The notes: a model not told the origin generated them from the sequence alone. 15,442 nt of DNA from DASPTH01 sp035623515 (GCA_035623515.1 DASPTH010000206.1:1-15442), one strand, 5' to 3'; positions 7,199 through 14,387 are shown, counted from the first letter of the stretch. Numbers and translations are program-made.

Positions 7199-8584
7199 GG
7201 GCGGCTGGTAGCCGCCGAGCACCGGCGCCATGAGCTGCGCGGCCCGGATGGCGCGGCGCTCGTGGTACCAGGGCGCGACGATCTGCATCCCCACCGGCAG
7301 CCCGGCCGCGGTGCGGCCGATCGGCACCACCACCGCCGGCAGGCCGAGCACGCCGATGAACCCGAGCCACGACAGGAGGTCGAGGTGCGAATGGGTCTCG
7401 TCGTCGATGTCGATCGTGCGCTCGAACAGGCTCCCCTCGTGGTCGTGCGGGATCGCCGCCGTGCCCATGACCGGGCAGAGGAGGAGGTCGTGGTGCTCGA
7501 ACCAGTGATGCCACTCCTGCCGCAAGTCGTGCCGCTGCATGTCGCCGCGCAGCCATTGGAGGTGCGACGGCCCGATCCCGGCATCGTCGTCGACGTCCTC
7601 GGCGAGCGTCGGCGCGATCGCGCCGCTGATCAACGTGATGAAGACCGCGACCTGATCGACGAACTCGACGTTGGGATGCGAGTCGTGAACACGGGTGCCC
7701 GCGTCGGCGAGACGGTCGAGCGCGTTGCCGAGCATCGCCCGGTACTCGCGGTCGACGAACGCGGCGTCGTCGTCGAACCACACGCCCACGTTCAGATCGG
7801 CGAGCGAGTGCTCCTCGGCGAGCGGGAGCTCGAGCCGCCACGCGACCGCGCGGTCCGGGTCGGGGCCCGCGAGCTGCGTGAGCAGCAGGTCGAGGTCGTC
7901 GGCCGACCTTGCGATCGGGCCGAACACGTTGATGTCGACGTCGAGCGTGCCGCCCTTGGTGTGGTCGAGGTAACCGCGCTGCGAGATCACTCCCCACGTG
8001 GGCTTCAGCCCGTAGACGCCACAGCAGTGCGACGGGATACGCACCGACCCGCCGATGTCGGTTCCGAGCTCGAAGCTGGTGAACCCCGCGGCCACCGCGG
8101 CGGCCGCGCCCCCCGACGACCCGCCCGTGATGCGGTCGAGGGCCCAGGGGTTGTTGGTGGTGCCGAACAACTCGTTGTAGGTCTGGATGTCGCCCGACCA
8201 CTTCGGCAAGTTGGTCTTGCCGAACACGATCGCACCGGCCGCCTTGAGACGGGCAACGGCGGGCGCGTCGTGTGCCGGCACGTGCTCCGCGAGCTCCTTG
8301 GCGCCGCCCGTCGAGCGCACGCCCTCGGTCTCGATCGCGTCCTTGATCGTGCAGGGCAACCCGTGCAGCGGGCCGACATTCGCGCCGAGCGTGATGAGCT
8401 CGTCGGCAGCCGCCGCGGCCTCGCGGGCGCGCTCCAGGTCGAGCGTCACGACCGCGTTGACGTCCTGGTCGAGGCGCTCGATCCGGTCCACGTAGCACTC
8501 GAGCAGGTCACGGCTCGAGAGCTTGCCTGCTTTGATCGCTGCCGCCTGCTCCTGCGCGGGCCACGTCGCGACGCCTTCGTCCAC
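7187..8584 (-). CDS. Amidase signature (AS) family amidohydrolase
   Basis: 465 residues, usual length for the family. The Ser-cisSer-Lys triad is complete: K81 in LPCTIKDAI, S156 in TGGSSGG and nucleophile S180 in GTDIGGSVRIPS. The spacing of 24 between the serines equals that of characterised members such as FAAH. C-terminal segments LLLCPVMGTAAIP and GLPAVVVPIGRTAAGLPVGMQIV are also typical. It should hydrolyse a C-N amide bond; the substrate may be a fatty or aryl amide, but nothing here fixes it. A role as GatA is unlikely because no GatB or GatC lies nearby. The GTG start is preceded by GAGGGGAG at 6 nt (8591-8598, complement). It is divergent from the DUF35 operon with only 38 bp between, and convergent with the cyclic-nucleotide-binding gene. 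Confidence 0.93.
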   Translation of the reverse strand: MDEGVATWPAQEQAAAIKAGKLSSRDLLECYVDRIERLDQDVNAVVTLDLERAREAAAAADELITLGANVGPLHGLPCTIKDAIETEGVRSTGGAKELAEHVPAHDAPAVARLKAAGAIVFGKTNLPKWSGDIQTYNELFGTTNNPWALDRITGGSSGGAAAAVAAGFTSFELGTDIGGSVRIPSHCCGVYGLKPTWGVISQRGYLDHTKGGTLDVDINVFGPIARSADDLDLLLTQLAGPDPDRAVAWRLELPLAEEHSLADLNVGVWFDDDAAFVDREYRAMLGNALDRLADAGTRVHDSHPNVEFVDQVAVFITLISGAIAPTLAEDVDDDAGIGPSHLQWLRGDMQRHDLRQEWHHWFEHHDLLLCPVMGTAAIPHDHEGSLFERTIDIDDETHSHLDLLSWLGFIGVLGLPAVVVPIGRTAAGLPVGMQIVAPWYHERRAIRAAQLMAPVLGGYQPPPGF

Positions 8585-8590
8585 CTCGTG

Positions 8591-8598
8591 CTCCCCTC
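8591..8598 (-). promoter_or_regulatory. Ribosome binding site of the amidase
   Basis: GAGGGGAG on the minus strand, 6 nt before the GTG at 8584. It supports this GTG as the start in a frame without a nearby ATG. Confidence 0.6.
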
Positions 8599-8610
8599 GG
8601 TACCTGCCGG

Positions 8611-8616
8611 TAGTCT
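8611..8616 (+). promoter_or_regulatory. Candidate leaderless promoter (-10 TAGTCT) of the DUF35/thiolase operon
   Basis: TAGTCT is followed by 6 nt (CACAGT) and the GTG at 8623, the same geometry as at 6684-6695. No Shine-Dalgarno sequence precedes the GTG. It lies in the 38-bp divergent gap shared with the amidase. Confidence 0.5.
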
Positions 8617-8622
8617 CACAGT

Positions 8623-9057
8623 GTGTCAGAAGCGCGAGCAGCGCAACCCGTGGTCGACGGGTGGTTCACCGTCGACACCGAACCGCACCTCATCGGCGCG
8701 AAGTGCCCGGTGTGCGGCACCATCGTGTTCCCGCCGCGCGACGGCGCCTGCCCGAACCCGGCCTGCGACGCCGACGAGCTCGGGCGCGTACCCCTGTCGC
8801 GCCGGGGCCGCGTGTGGTCCTACACCGAGAACCACTACCCGCCGCCGGCCCCCTACGTGGCCGCCGACCCGTTCGAGCCGTACGCGCTCGCCGCGGTCGA
8901 GCTCGCCGACGAGGGCCTGGTCGTCCTCGGGCCGGTCGCCAAGGGCGTGAGGGCCCACGCGTTGCAGGTGGGCATGGAGATGCAGGTGTCGGTGGAAGTG
9001 CTGTCCCACGACGAGGAACACGACTCGCTCGTCTACGTGTGGGAGCCGGTGACGTGA
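8623..9057 (+). CDS. DUF35 OB-fold / Zn-ribbon protein, partner of thiolase-fold enzyme
   Basis: 144 residues. An N-terminal rubredoxin-like zinc ribbon has four cysteines (C28, C31 in CPVC; C43 and C48 in CPNPAC), followed by an OB-fold: GRVWSYTENHY, FEPYALAAVELADEGLVVLGPV, then VSVEVLSHDEEHDSLVYVWEPV. This is the ChsH2-type (DUF35) architecture. Such proteins associate with thiolase-fold enzymes, for example with the aldolase Ltp2 in steroid side-chain removal, where the DUF35 domain is needed for activity. The MaoC-like hydratase domain that ChsH2 also carries is absent here, so this is a stand-alone accessory subunit. Its TGA overlaps the GTG of the next gene (GTGA, 9054-9057), which fits co-assembly. 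It is the first gene of the plus-strand operon and probably has a leaderless mRNA. Confidence 0.92.
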   Translation: MSEARAAQPVVDGWFTVDTEPHLIGAKCPVCGTIVFPPRDGACPNPACDADELGRVPLSRRGRVWSYTENHYPPPAPYVAADPFEPYALAAVELADEGLVVLGPVAKGVRAHALQVGMEMQVSVEVLSHDEEHDSLVYVWEPVT

Positions 9058-10256
9058 GCGGAGGCCGCGACATCGCCGTCCTCGGCGTCGGGATGCACCC
9101 GTGGGGCAAGTGGGGCAACGATTTCACGGAGTACGGCCTCGTCGCCGCGCGCCGTGCGCTGACCGACGCCAGGCTCGCGTGGCGCGACATCCAGTACGTC
9201 GCCGGCGCCGACACGATCCGCAACGGGTACCCCGGTTTCGTGGCGGGAGCCACGTTCGCGCAGAAGCTGGGCTGGACCGGCGTGCGGGTGTCGTCGAGCT
9301 ACGCGGCGTGTGCATCAGGCGCGCACGCGCTGCAGAGCGCGCGCGCACAGATCCTCGCCGGGTTCTGCGACGTCGCCCTCGTCGTCGGCGCCGACACCAC
9401 GCCGAAGGGCTTCTTCGCGCCCGTCGGGGGTGAGCGCACCAGTGACCCCGACTGGCTCCGCTTCCGTGTCCTCGGCGCGACGAACCCCACCTACTTCGCG
9501 CTGTACGCGCGCCGCCGGATGGACCTGTACGGCGCCACCAGCGACGACTTCGCCCGGGTGAAGGTGAAGAATTCGCGGCACGGGCTGGAGAACCCCAATG
9601 CGCGATTCCGCAAGGAGAACTCGGTCGACGACGTGCTCGCGTCGCCGATCGTCGCCGACCCGCTCCGGCTGCTCGACATCTGCGCGACCTCCGACGGCGG
9701 CGCGGCGATGGTCGTCAGCAGCATGGACTTCGCCCGCCGGCACGTCGGCAGCACCAACAGCGTCCCACGCGTGACCGCAGTTTCCACGGTGACACCGACG
9801 TACCCCCAACACGTCCTCGAGCTCCCCGACTTCGCCACCGACTCCACCGCAGTGGTTTCGCCGCCACCGCGCGGTTTCCGCGACTCGATCGCGTGGACCG
9901 CGTACGAGGAAGCGGGCGTCGGCCCCGACGAGCTCAGCCTGGCCGAGGTCTACGACCTGTCCACCGCGCTCGAGCTCGACTGGTACGAGAACATCGGGCT
10001 CTGCGGTGAGGGCGAGGCCGAGAGCCTGCTGCGTTCCGGCGCCACGACGGTGGGAGGCCGGATCCCGGTGAACCCGAGCGGCGGGCTCGCGTGCTTCGGC
10101 GAGGCGATCCCCGCGCAGGCGATCGCGCAGGTGTGCGAGGTCGTCTGGCAGCTGCGCGGCCAGGCCAACGGCCGGCAGGTGGAGGGCGCCACGGTCGGGG
10201 TCACCGCCAACCAGGGACTGTTCGGTCACGGCTCCTCCGTGATCGTGAGCACGTAG
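9054..10256 (+). CDS. Thiolase-like (lipid-transfer protein / Ltp-type) acyl-CoA enzyme, probable aldolase
   Basis: 400 residues with the thiolase fold: DIAVLGVGMHPWGKW at the start, VSSSYAACASGAHAL (79-93) with a Cys at the nucleophile position (C86), and LLDICATSDGGAAMVV (206-221). The second half departs from thiolases: the NEAF motif is AEVYDLS (297-303), the GHP histidine motif is CFGEAIPAQA (347-356, Glu350 in place of His), and the CGGGG cysteine loop is ANQGLFGHGSS (385-395). Loss of the His and the second Cys argues against ordinary thiolysis. Together with the overlapping DUF35 gene this points to an Ltp2-like retro-aldol cleavage of a branched beta-hydroxyacyl-CoA, or another non-thiolytic reaction. 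The family is recognisable, the exact reaction is inferred. The GTG start is set by the GTGA overlap. Confidence 0.88.
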   Translation: MSGGRDIAVLGVGMHPWGKWGNDFTEYGLVAARRALTDARLAWRDIQYVAGADTIRNGYPGFVAGATFAQKLGWTGVRVSSSYAACASGAHALQSARAQILAGFCDVALVVGADTTPKGFFAPVGGERTSDPDWLRFRVLGATNPTYFALYARRRMDLYGATSDDFARVKVKNSRHGLENPNARFRKENSVDDVLASPIVADPLRLLDICATSDGGAAMVVSSMDFARRHVGSTNSVPRVTAVSTVTPTYPQHVLELPDFATDSTAVVSPPPRGFRDSIAWTAYEEAGVGPDELSLAEVYDLSTALELDWYENIGLCGEGEAESLLRSGATTVGGRIPVNPSGGLACFGEAIPAQAIAQVCEVVWQLRGQANGRQVEGATVGVTANQGLFGHGSSVIVST

Positions 10257-10350
10257 GAGGCGTCCGTCGCGAGCACCGCGAGCGGAGGCGCCGCCGAGCG
10301 AACGGCCGCGGCGCAGACACCCAGCGCCGCAGTGAGCGAGGACAGCAGGT

Positions 10351-10355
10351 AGGAG
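10351..10355 (+). promoter_or_regulatory. Ribosome binding site of the FadA6-like thiolase
   Basis: AGGAG, 6 nt before the ATG at 10362. The 105-bp gap (10257-10361) in front of this gene otherwise holds only repeated short GCGAGC/GAGCG words, with no clear promoter or terminator, so read-through from the preceding gene is likely. Confidence 0.65.
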
Positions 10356-10361
10356 CGAGCA

Positions 10362-11513
10362 ATGGCAGCCGAGGCTTACATCGTCGATGCGGTCCGTACG
10401 CCGGTCGGACGGCGTGGGGGCGCGCTGTCGCAGGTGCACCCGGCCGACCTCGGGGCGCACGCCATCAGCGCGTTGATCGAGCGCACCGGCGTCGACCCCG
10501 GCGCGGTCGACGACGTCGTGTTCGGCAACGTCGACAGTATCGGCCCGCAGGCGGGCGACATCGCGCGCACGTGCTGGCTGGTCGCGGGGCTGCCGGAGCA
10601 CGTACCGGGCACCACGGTCGACCGCCAGTGCGGGTCGGCGCAACAGGCCGTGCACTTCGCCGCGCAGGGCGTGCTGTCGGGCACGCAGGACCTCGTCGTC
10701 GCGGGTGGCGTCCAGAACATGAGCCAGATCCCGATCACCTCCGCGATGCTCGCCGGCGAGGCGTACGGGCACCCCACTCCATTCTCCGAGTCGCCGGGGT
10801 GGCAGGCCCGGTACGGCGACCAGGAGGTGTCCCAGTTCCGCGCCGCCGAGCTGATCGCCGAGAAGTGGGACATCTCGCGGCAGGAGATGGAGGAGTTCGC
10901 GGTCGAGTCGCACGAGCGCGCGCTCCGGGCGCGGGCCGAGGGGCGGTTCGAGCGCGAGCTCGCGCCCCTCGGCGACGCCACGTTCGACGAGGGCCCGCGC
11001 GAGCCCAACTGGGAGAAGATCCGCTCGTTGCCGCCGCTGGTCGAGGGCGGCCGGATCACGGCCGCGGTCTCGAGCCAGATCAGCGACGGGTCCGCCGCGC
11101 TCCTCATTGCGAGCGAGGGCGCGTTGAAGGCCCACGGCTTGACGCCGCGCGCGCGCATCCACCACCTCAGTGTGCGGGCCGACGACCCGATCTTCATGCT
11201 CACCGCGCCGATCGCCGCCACCGAGCACGCGTTGCGGAAGACGGGCATGAGCAAGGACGACATCGACCTCGTCGAGATCAACGAGGCGTTCGCGTCCGTC
11301 GTGCTCGCGTGGCAGCGGGAGACCGGCTGGGACCTGGACAAGGTCAACGTGAACGGCGGGGCCATCGCGCTCGGCCACCCGCTCGGTGCCACCGGCGGCC
11401 GCCTCATGACCACCCTCCTGCACGAGCTCGAGCGCATCGATGGCCGGTACGGCCTGCAGACCATGTGCGAGGGCGGCGGCCAGGCGAACGTCACGATCAT
11501 CGAGCGGCTGTGA
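10362..11513 (+). CDS. Acetyl-CoA acyltransferase (thiolase), FadA6-like
   Basis: 383 residues with all thiolase catalytic elements: nucleophile C90 in VDRQCGSAQQA, the NEAF motif at 307-310, H339 in GGAIALGHPLGATG, and C369 in TMCEGGGQANVTI. It would cleave a 3-ketoacyl-CoA with CoA to release acetyl-CoA, or another acyl-CoA, and a shortened thioester. The wording AGGVQNMSQIPI (114-125) and GDQEVSQFR (152-160), and the ending ANVTIIERL, closely resemble mycobacterial FadA6 of the cholesterol ring-degradation regulon as I remember it. Orthology has not been tested, so no symbol is given. It follows the Ltp-like gene after 105 bp with its own good ribosome-binding site, and its TGA overlaps the GTG of the next gene (GTGA, 11510-11513). 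Confidence 0.95.
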   Translation: MAAEAYIVDAVRTPVGRRGGALSQVHPADLGAHAISALIERTGVDPGAVDDVVFGNVDSIGPQAGDIARTCWLVAGLPEHVPGTTVDRQCGSAQQAVHFAAQGVLSGTQDLVVAGGVQNMSQIPITSAMLAGEAYGHPTPFSESPGWQARYGDQEVSQFRAAELIAEKWDISRQEMEEFAVESHERALRARAEGRFERELAPLGDATFDEGPREPNWEKIRSLPPLVEGGRITAAVSSQISDGSAALLIASEGALKAHGLTPRARIHHLSVRADDPIFMLTAPIAATEHALRKTGMSKDDIDLVEINEAFASVVLAWQRETGWDLDKVNVNGGAIALGHPLGATGGRLMTTLLHELERIDGRYGLQTMCEGGGQANVTIIERL

Positions 11514-12424
11514 TCGAGATCCCCGCGGGGACGCGCGTCTACGGCGTCCAACTCCCGATCCAGGCGCAGAGCCAGATGATCGCGGCCGAGTGGGAACGCG
11601 ACGCGGGTGTGGCCGAGCTCGCGCGCGTCGCTCGGGTGGCCGACGAGCACGGCTACCACTACGTTGCGGTCTGCGACCACATCGCGCTCCCGCAGGACTA
11701 CGCGGCGCGCATGAGCACGTTCTGGCAGGACTGCATCGGCACGCTGTCGTGGTTGGCCGGGTTCACGTCGAACACGAATCTGTTGTCGCACGCATACGTG
11801 CTCCCGTACCGGCACCCCTTGATCGCGGCGAAGCAGTTCGCGACGCTCGACTACCTGTCGGGCGGGCGCGCGATCGTCGGCATCGGCGCCGGGCACGTGG
11901 AGCCGGAGTTCGAGCACCTCGGCGTCGACTTCCACCGCCGGGGTCGCCTCGTCGACGAGAAGCTGCCGGTGCTCATCGACGCGCTCGAGCACGAGTGGGT
12001 CGACGGCTTCGGCGCCAGTCCCCGCCCCGTCCAGCGGCCACGGCCGCCGGTGTGGGTGGCCGGCTCGAGCTCCGCGGCGATCGAGCGCGCCGCTCGCCTC
12101 GCCGACGGTTGGCTCCCGCAGGGGCCGTCCGACGCCACGATGGTGTCACTGCTGCAGGACACGCGGGCGGCGCACGGGCGGGCCGACCGCCCGATGATGA
12201 TCGGGCAGATCACGCCGTGGCTCTACGTCGGCACACCGGTGTGGGACGTCCCCGACGACACGCTGCGGGGTGCGCCCGACGCGCTCGCCGAGCAGATCCT
12301 CGCCCCCACCGACGACGCCGTGAACCAGATCCAGGTGCGCTTCCGCGCCCGCGACTGCGACGAGCTCTGCGACCAGATGATCGCTTTCGCCGCCGACGTC
12401 GCCCCCCTGCTCGCGACGGTCTGA
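11510..12424 (+). CDS. LLM-class F420-dependent oxidoreductase
   Basis: 304 residues with the luciferase-like barrel pattern: TRVYGVQLPI at the start, ELARVARVADEHGYHYVAVCDHI (36-58), NTNLLSHAYVLPYRHPLIAAKQFATLDYLSGGR (88-120) with the conserved RHP, IVGIGAGHVEPEFEHLGVDFHRRG (122-145), and VWVAGSSSAAIERAARLADGW (181-201). It likely reduces or oxidises a substrate with F420, or FMN, in the same pathway as the thiolases. It differs from the oxidoreductase at 235-1119 and is not a recent duplicate. The GTG start overlaps the thiolase TGA, making it the last gene of the plus-strand operon. Palindrome copy B starts 18 bp after its stop. Confidence 0.9.
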   Translation: MIEIPAGTRVYGVQLPIQAQSQMIAAEWERDAGVAELARVARVADEHGYHYVAVCDHIALPQDYAARMSTFWQDCIGTLSWLAGFTSNTNLLSHAYVLPYRHPLIAAKQFATLDYLSGGRAIVGIGAGHVEPEFEHLGVDFHRRGRLVDEKLPVLIDALEHEWVDGFGASPRPVQRPRPPVWVAGSSSAAIERAARLADGWLPQGPSDATMVSLLQDTRAAHGRADRPMMIGQITPWLYVGTPVWDVPDDTLRGAPDALAEQILAPTDDAVNQIQVRFRARDCDELCDQMIAFAADVAPLLATV

Positions 12425-12442
12425 CGCCTTCCCGTCCCCTCC

Positions 12443-12493
12443 CGAACTTGCGTCACTCACCGACGCAGTACGTCGGTTGGTGACGCAACTTCG
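12443..12493. repeat. 51-bp palindromic repeat, copy B
   Basis: Outer arms are identical to copy A: CGAACTTGCGTCA (12443-12455) and TGACGCAACTTCG (12481-12493). The stem here extends to CCGACG/CGTCGG around a 5-nt loop (CAGTA), giving 20 pairs out of 23 positions. It fills the gap between convergent genes, 18 bp after the plus-strand oxidoreductase stop and 12 bp after the minus-strand short-chain dehydrogenase stop. It could act as a bidirectional transcript end. The orientation (C/C mismatch on the plus strand) is the same as in copy A. Confidence 0.87.
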
Positions 12494-12505
12494 AGGGGGA
12501 GGCGT

Positions 12506-13297
12506 CTACAGGTCCGGGTAGCGGTTCGGGAGGACGTCGCCGAGCATCCCGCCGTCGACTTCGAAGAGCTTCCCCGTGACCCACGACGCCGCCGGCGACA
12601 CGAGATAGAGCACGGCGGGCGCCACGTCTTCGGGGAGGCCGTTGCGGCGCATCGGCGTGCGATTGGCCATCTCGGCGCGCACTGACGGGTCCTTGCTGTC
12701 GAGCCAGGCGCGGAGTGCCTCGGTCTCGATCGCGCCCGGCAGCACCGCGTTCACGCGCACACGCGGTGCGAGCTCCGCCGCCATGAGCCGGGTGAGCTGC
12801 GCGAGCGCCGCCTTCGTGAGGCTGTGGGCGAGCGAGCCGCGGTTGGCGTTGCGCCCGGCGACCGACCCGATGTTGAGGATCGACCCGCCGCCGTGCTCGA
12901 GCATCACCGGCACCGCGAGCCGGCTCAGCTCGAACGGCGCCGACACGTTGAAGTGGAACGCGGACTCGAGGTCCTCGACGCGGGTGTCCAGCATCGGTTT
13001 GGACTCCGCACCACCCGCGTTGTTCACCAGGACGTCGAGGCGCCCGAACTCGTGCTGCGTCTCGTTCACCAACTCCGCGAGGAAACCGATGTCGTTGACG
13101 TCGCCGGGCAGCACGAGCGCGCGCCCGCCGTGGCTCTTCACCGCCGTCGCGGTCTCGACGAGCTGCTGCTCGGTGCGCGCGGTGACGACCACGTCGGCTC
13201 CTGCCTCTCCGAGCAGCTGCGCGATGGCGGCGCCGATGCCGCGCCCGGCGCCGGTGACGACCGCGACCTGATCAGTGAGCCGGAACTGTTCGAGCAC
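12506..13297 (-). CDS. Short-chain dehydrogenase/reductase (SDR) with His in place of the catalytic Tyr
   Basis: 263 residues of the classical SDR family. It has the cofactor motif TGAGRGIG (15-22), NNAG (92-95), the active-site Asn in HFNVSAP (N117), Ser145 in NIGSVAG and Lys162 in LTKAAL. The YxxxK motif reads HSLTK, so position 158 is His (codon CAC, complement of 12824-12826), at the exact spacing of 13 after Ser145. The C-terminal half, including NAVLPGAIETEALR and GLPEDVAPAVLYLVSPAASWVTGKLFEVDGG, is fully normal. Arg/Thr after the second strand (ARTEQQL) suggests NADP(H) is possible. In context it would oxidise a hydroxyacyl-CoA or a ring hydroxyl, if active. The GTG start lies 11 bp after the dehydrogenase stop and has no clear ribosome-binding site. 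It is the last gene of a three-gene operon. Confidence 0.93.
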   Translation of the reverse strand: MLEQFRLTDQVAVVTGAGRGIGAAIAQLLGEAGADVVVTARTEQQLVETATAVKSHGGRALVLPGDVNDIGFLAELVNETQHEFGRLDVLVNNAGGAESKPMLDTRVEDLESAFHFNVSAPFELSRLAVPVMLEHGGGSILNIGSVAGRNANRGSLAHSLTKAALAQLTRLMAAELAPRVRVNAVLPGAIETEALRAWLDSKDPSVRAEMANRTPMRRNGLPEDVAPAVLYLVSPAASWVTGKLFEVDGGMLGDVLPNRYPDL

Positions 13298-13308
13298 GCC
13301 GGTATCCG

Positions 13309-14376
13309 CTACGAGACGGGACGGTCTGCCAGCAGCGAGCCGAGCCGCAGCAACGACGGAGTGGCCGAGCCGAGCGACAGCTCGAGCTGCTTGACCAGGA
13401 GGAAGTACCGGTACAGGGGGTAGTCCTTGTCGACACCGATCCCGCCGTGCAGGTGGTGCGCCGCGTGCACCACTCGCTGCGCGCCCTCACTCGCCCAGAA
13501 CTTCGCGATGGCCACCTGCTCGGGCGACGGGAGCGCGCGGTCGAGCCGCCAGGCCGCCTGCCAGGCCGTGAGCCGCACGGCCTCGGTGTCGATGTACGCG
13601 TCGGCGGCGCGCTGGCTCACCGCCTGGAACGACGCGATCGGGCGGCCGAACTGCTCGCGAGTCTTCGTGTACGCGGCGGTGAGATCGACCGCGGCGGCGC
13701 ACGCGCCTGCCGCCATCACGCACATGGCGGCCTGTGCGTGCTCCACGACCCACTCCACGCCGTCCGGTCCTGCCAGGCGCTCCCCGGCCGCGCCATCGAG
13801 CACGAGCCGGGCCTCGGGTACCCCGCTCGTCGTGTCCTCGCGCTGCACGGCCACGCCCTCGGCCGCGGCATCGACCACGAACACGCCGGTGTCGGCGGTC
13901 ACGACGAACTGATCGGCGAGCAAGCCACCCGGTACACACACCTTCTCGCCGGTCAGCCGCCCGTCGCCCGACGCGTGCGTCGCCGGCTCGAGCGCGGCGG
14001 CGAGCGGCTCCACGAACGCGCCGGCGACGATCCGTTCACCAGCCGCCACACCGTCGAGGTGCTCGTCGCGGCCGAAGTGCGCGAGCGCGGGCGCCGCCAG
14101 CCCCATCACCGCGAGCGCGGGCACGGGTGCGGCGGCGCGGCCGACCTCCTCGAGGACGATGCACGTCTCGAGGAAGCCGCACCCCCCACCACCCGCCGTT
14201 TCCGGCACCGAGATGCCGACGAGCCCCGCGTCCGCCAGCGTGCGCCACAGGTCGCGGTCGACGGCGAGATCGGTCGCGAGCACCGCCTTCACGCGTTCGT
14301 GCGCGGTCGCGTCACCGAGGATCTTGGCGGCGAGCTCGCGTAGCTCGGCCTGGTCGGACGTGAAGGAGAAGTCCAT
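13309..14376 (-). CDS. Acyl-CoA dehydrogenase, beta-type (catalytically incomplete) subunit
   Basis: 355 residues. It starts MDFSFTSDQAELRELAAKIL and has VPETAGGGGCGFLETCIVLEEVGRA (58-82). It keeps the FAD-contact motif REQFGRPIASFQAVSQ (240-255) and HGGIGVDKDYPLYRYF (310-325). The flavin-binding (S/T)EPxxGSD signature is missing. The helix-G region (VVEHAQAAMCVMAAG) has no ER glutamate, and the MCAD-type Glu position reads LSLGSAT. It therefore should work only with the upstream alpha subunit, as in mycobacterial ChsE heterotetramers. The ATG lies 11 bp after the alpha gene's TGA with a GGGCAGG stretch before it. The region 120-200 is Ala/Val-rich and less conserved, consistent with a degenerate middle domain. 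It is a paralogue of the product of 1116-2096, but clearly diverged in sequence. Confidence 0.92.
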   Translation of the reverse strand: MDFSFTSDQAELRELAAKILGDATAHERVKAVLATDLAVDRDLWRTLADAGLVGISVPETAGGGGCGFLETCIVLEEVGRAAAPVPALAVMGLAAPALAHFGRDEHLDGVAAGERIVAGAFVEPLAAALEPATHASGDGRLTGEKVCVPGGLLADQFVVTADTGVFVVDAAAEGVAVQREDTTSGVPEARLVLDGAAGERLAGPDGVEWVVEHAQAAMCVMAAGACAAAVDLTAAYTKTREQFGRPIASFQAVSQRAADAYIDTEAVRLTAWQAAWRLDRALPSPEQVAIAKFWASEGAQRVVHAAHHLHGGIGVDKDYPLYRYFLLVKQLELSLGSATPSLLRLGSLLADRPVS

Positions 14377-14387
14377 GGCCTGCCCTG

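Noticed and set aside
10257..10361. The repeated GCGAGC/GAGCG words in the gap before the FadA6-like thiolase as a regulatory repeat
   Set aside because: The words are short, irregularly spaced and expected in such GC-rich sequence.
9315..11423. A 702-codon open frame on the minus strand opposite the thiolase genes, and similar long frames opposite the acyl-CoA synthetase (3503-5041, plus) and the amidase (7262-8950, plus)
   Set aside because: Translations are Arg/Gly/Asp/Val-rich with no recognisable domains and lie opposite genes with intact catalytic motifs. Long antisense frames are expected at this GC content.
235..12424. The two F420-type oxidoreductases as a duplicated pair flanking a mobile region
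   Set aside because: Their sequences differ throughout and no direct repeats, integrase or transposase accompany them.
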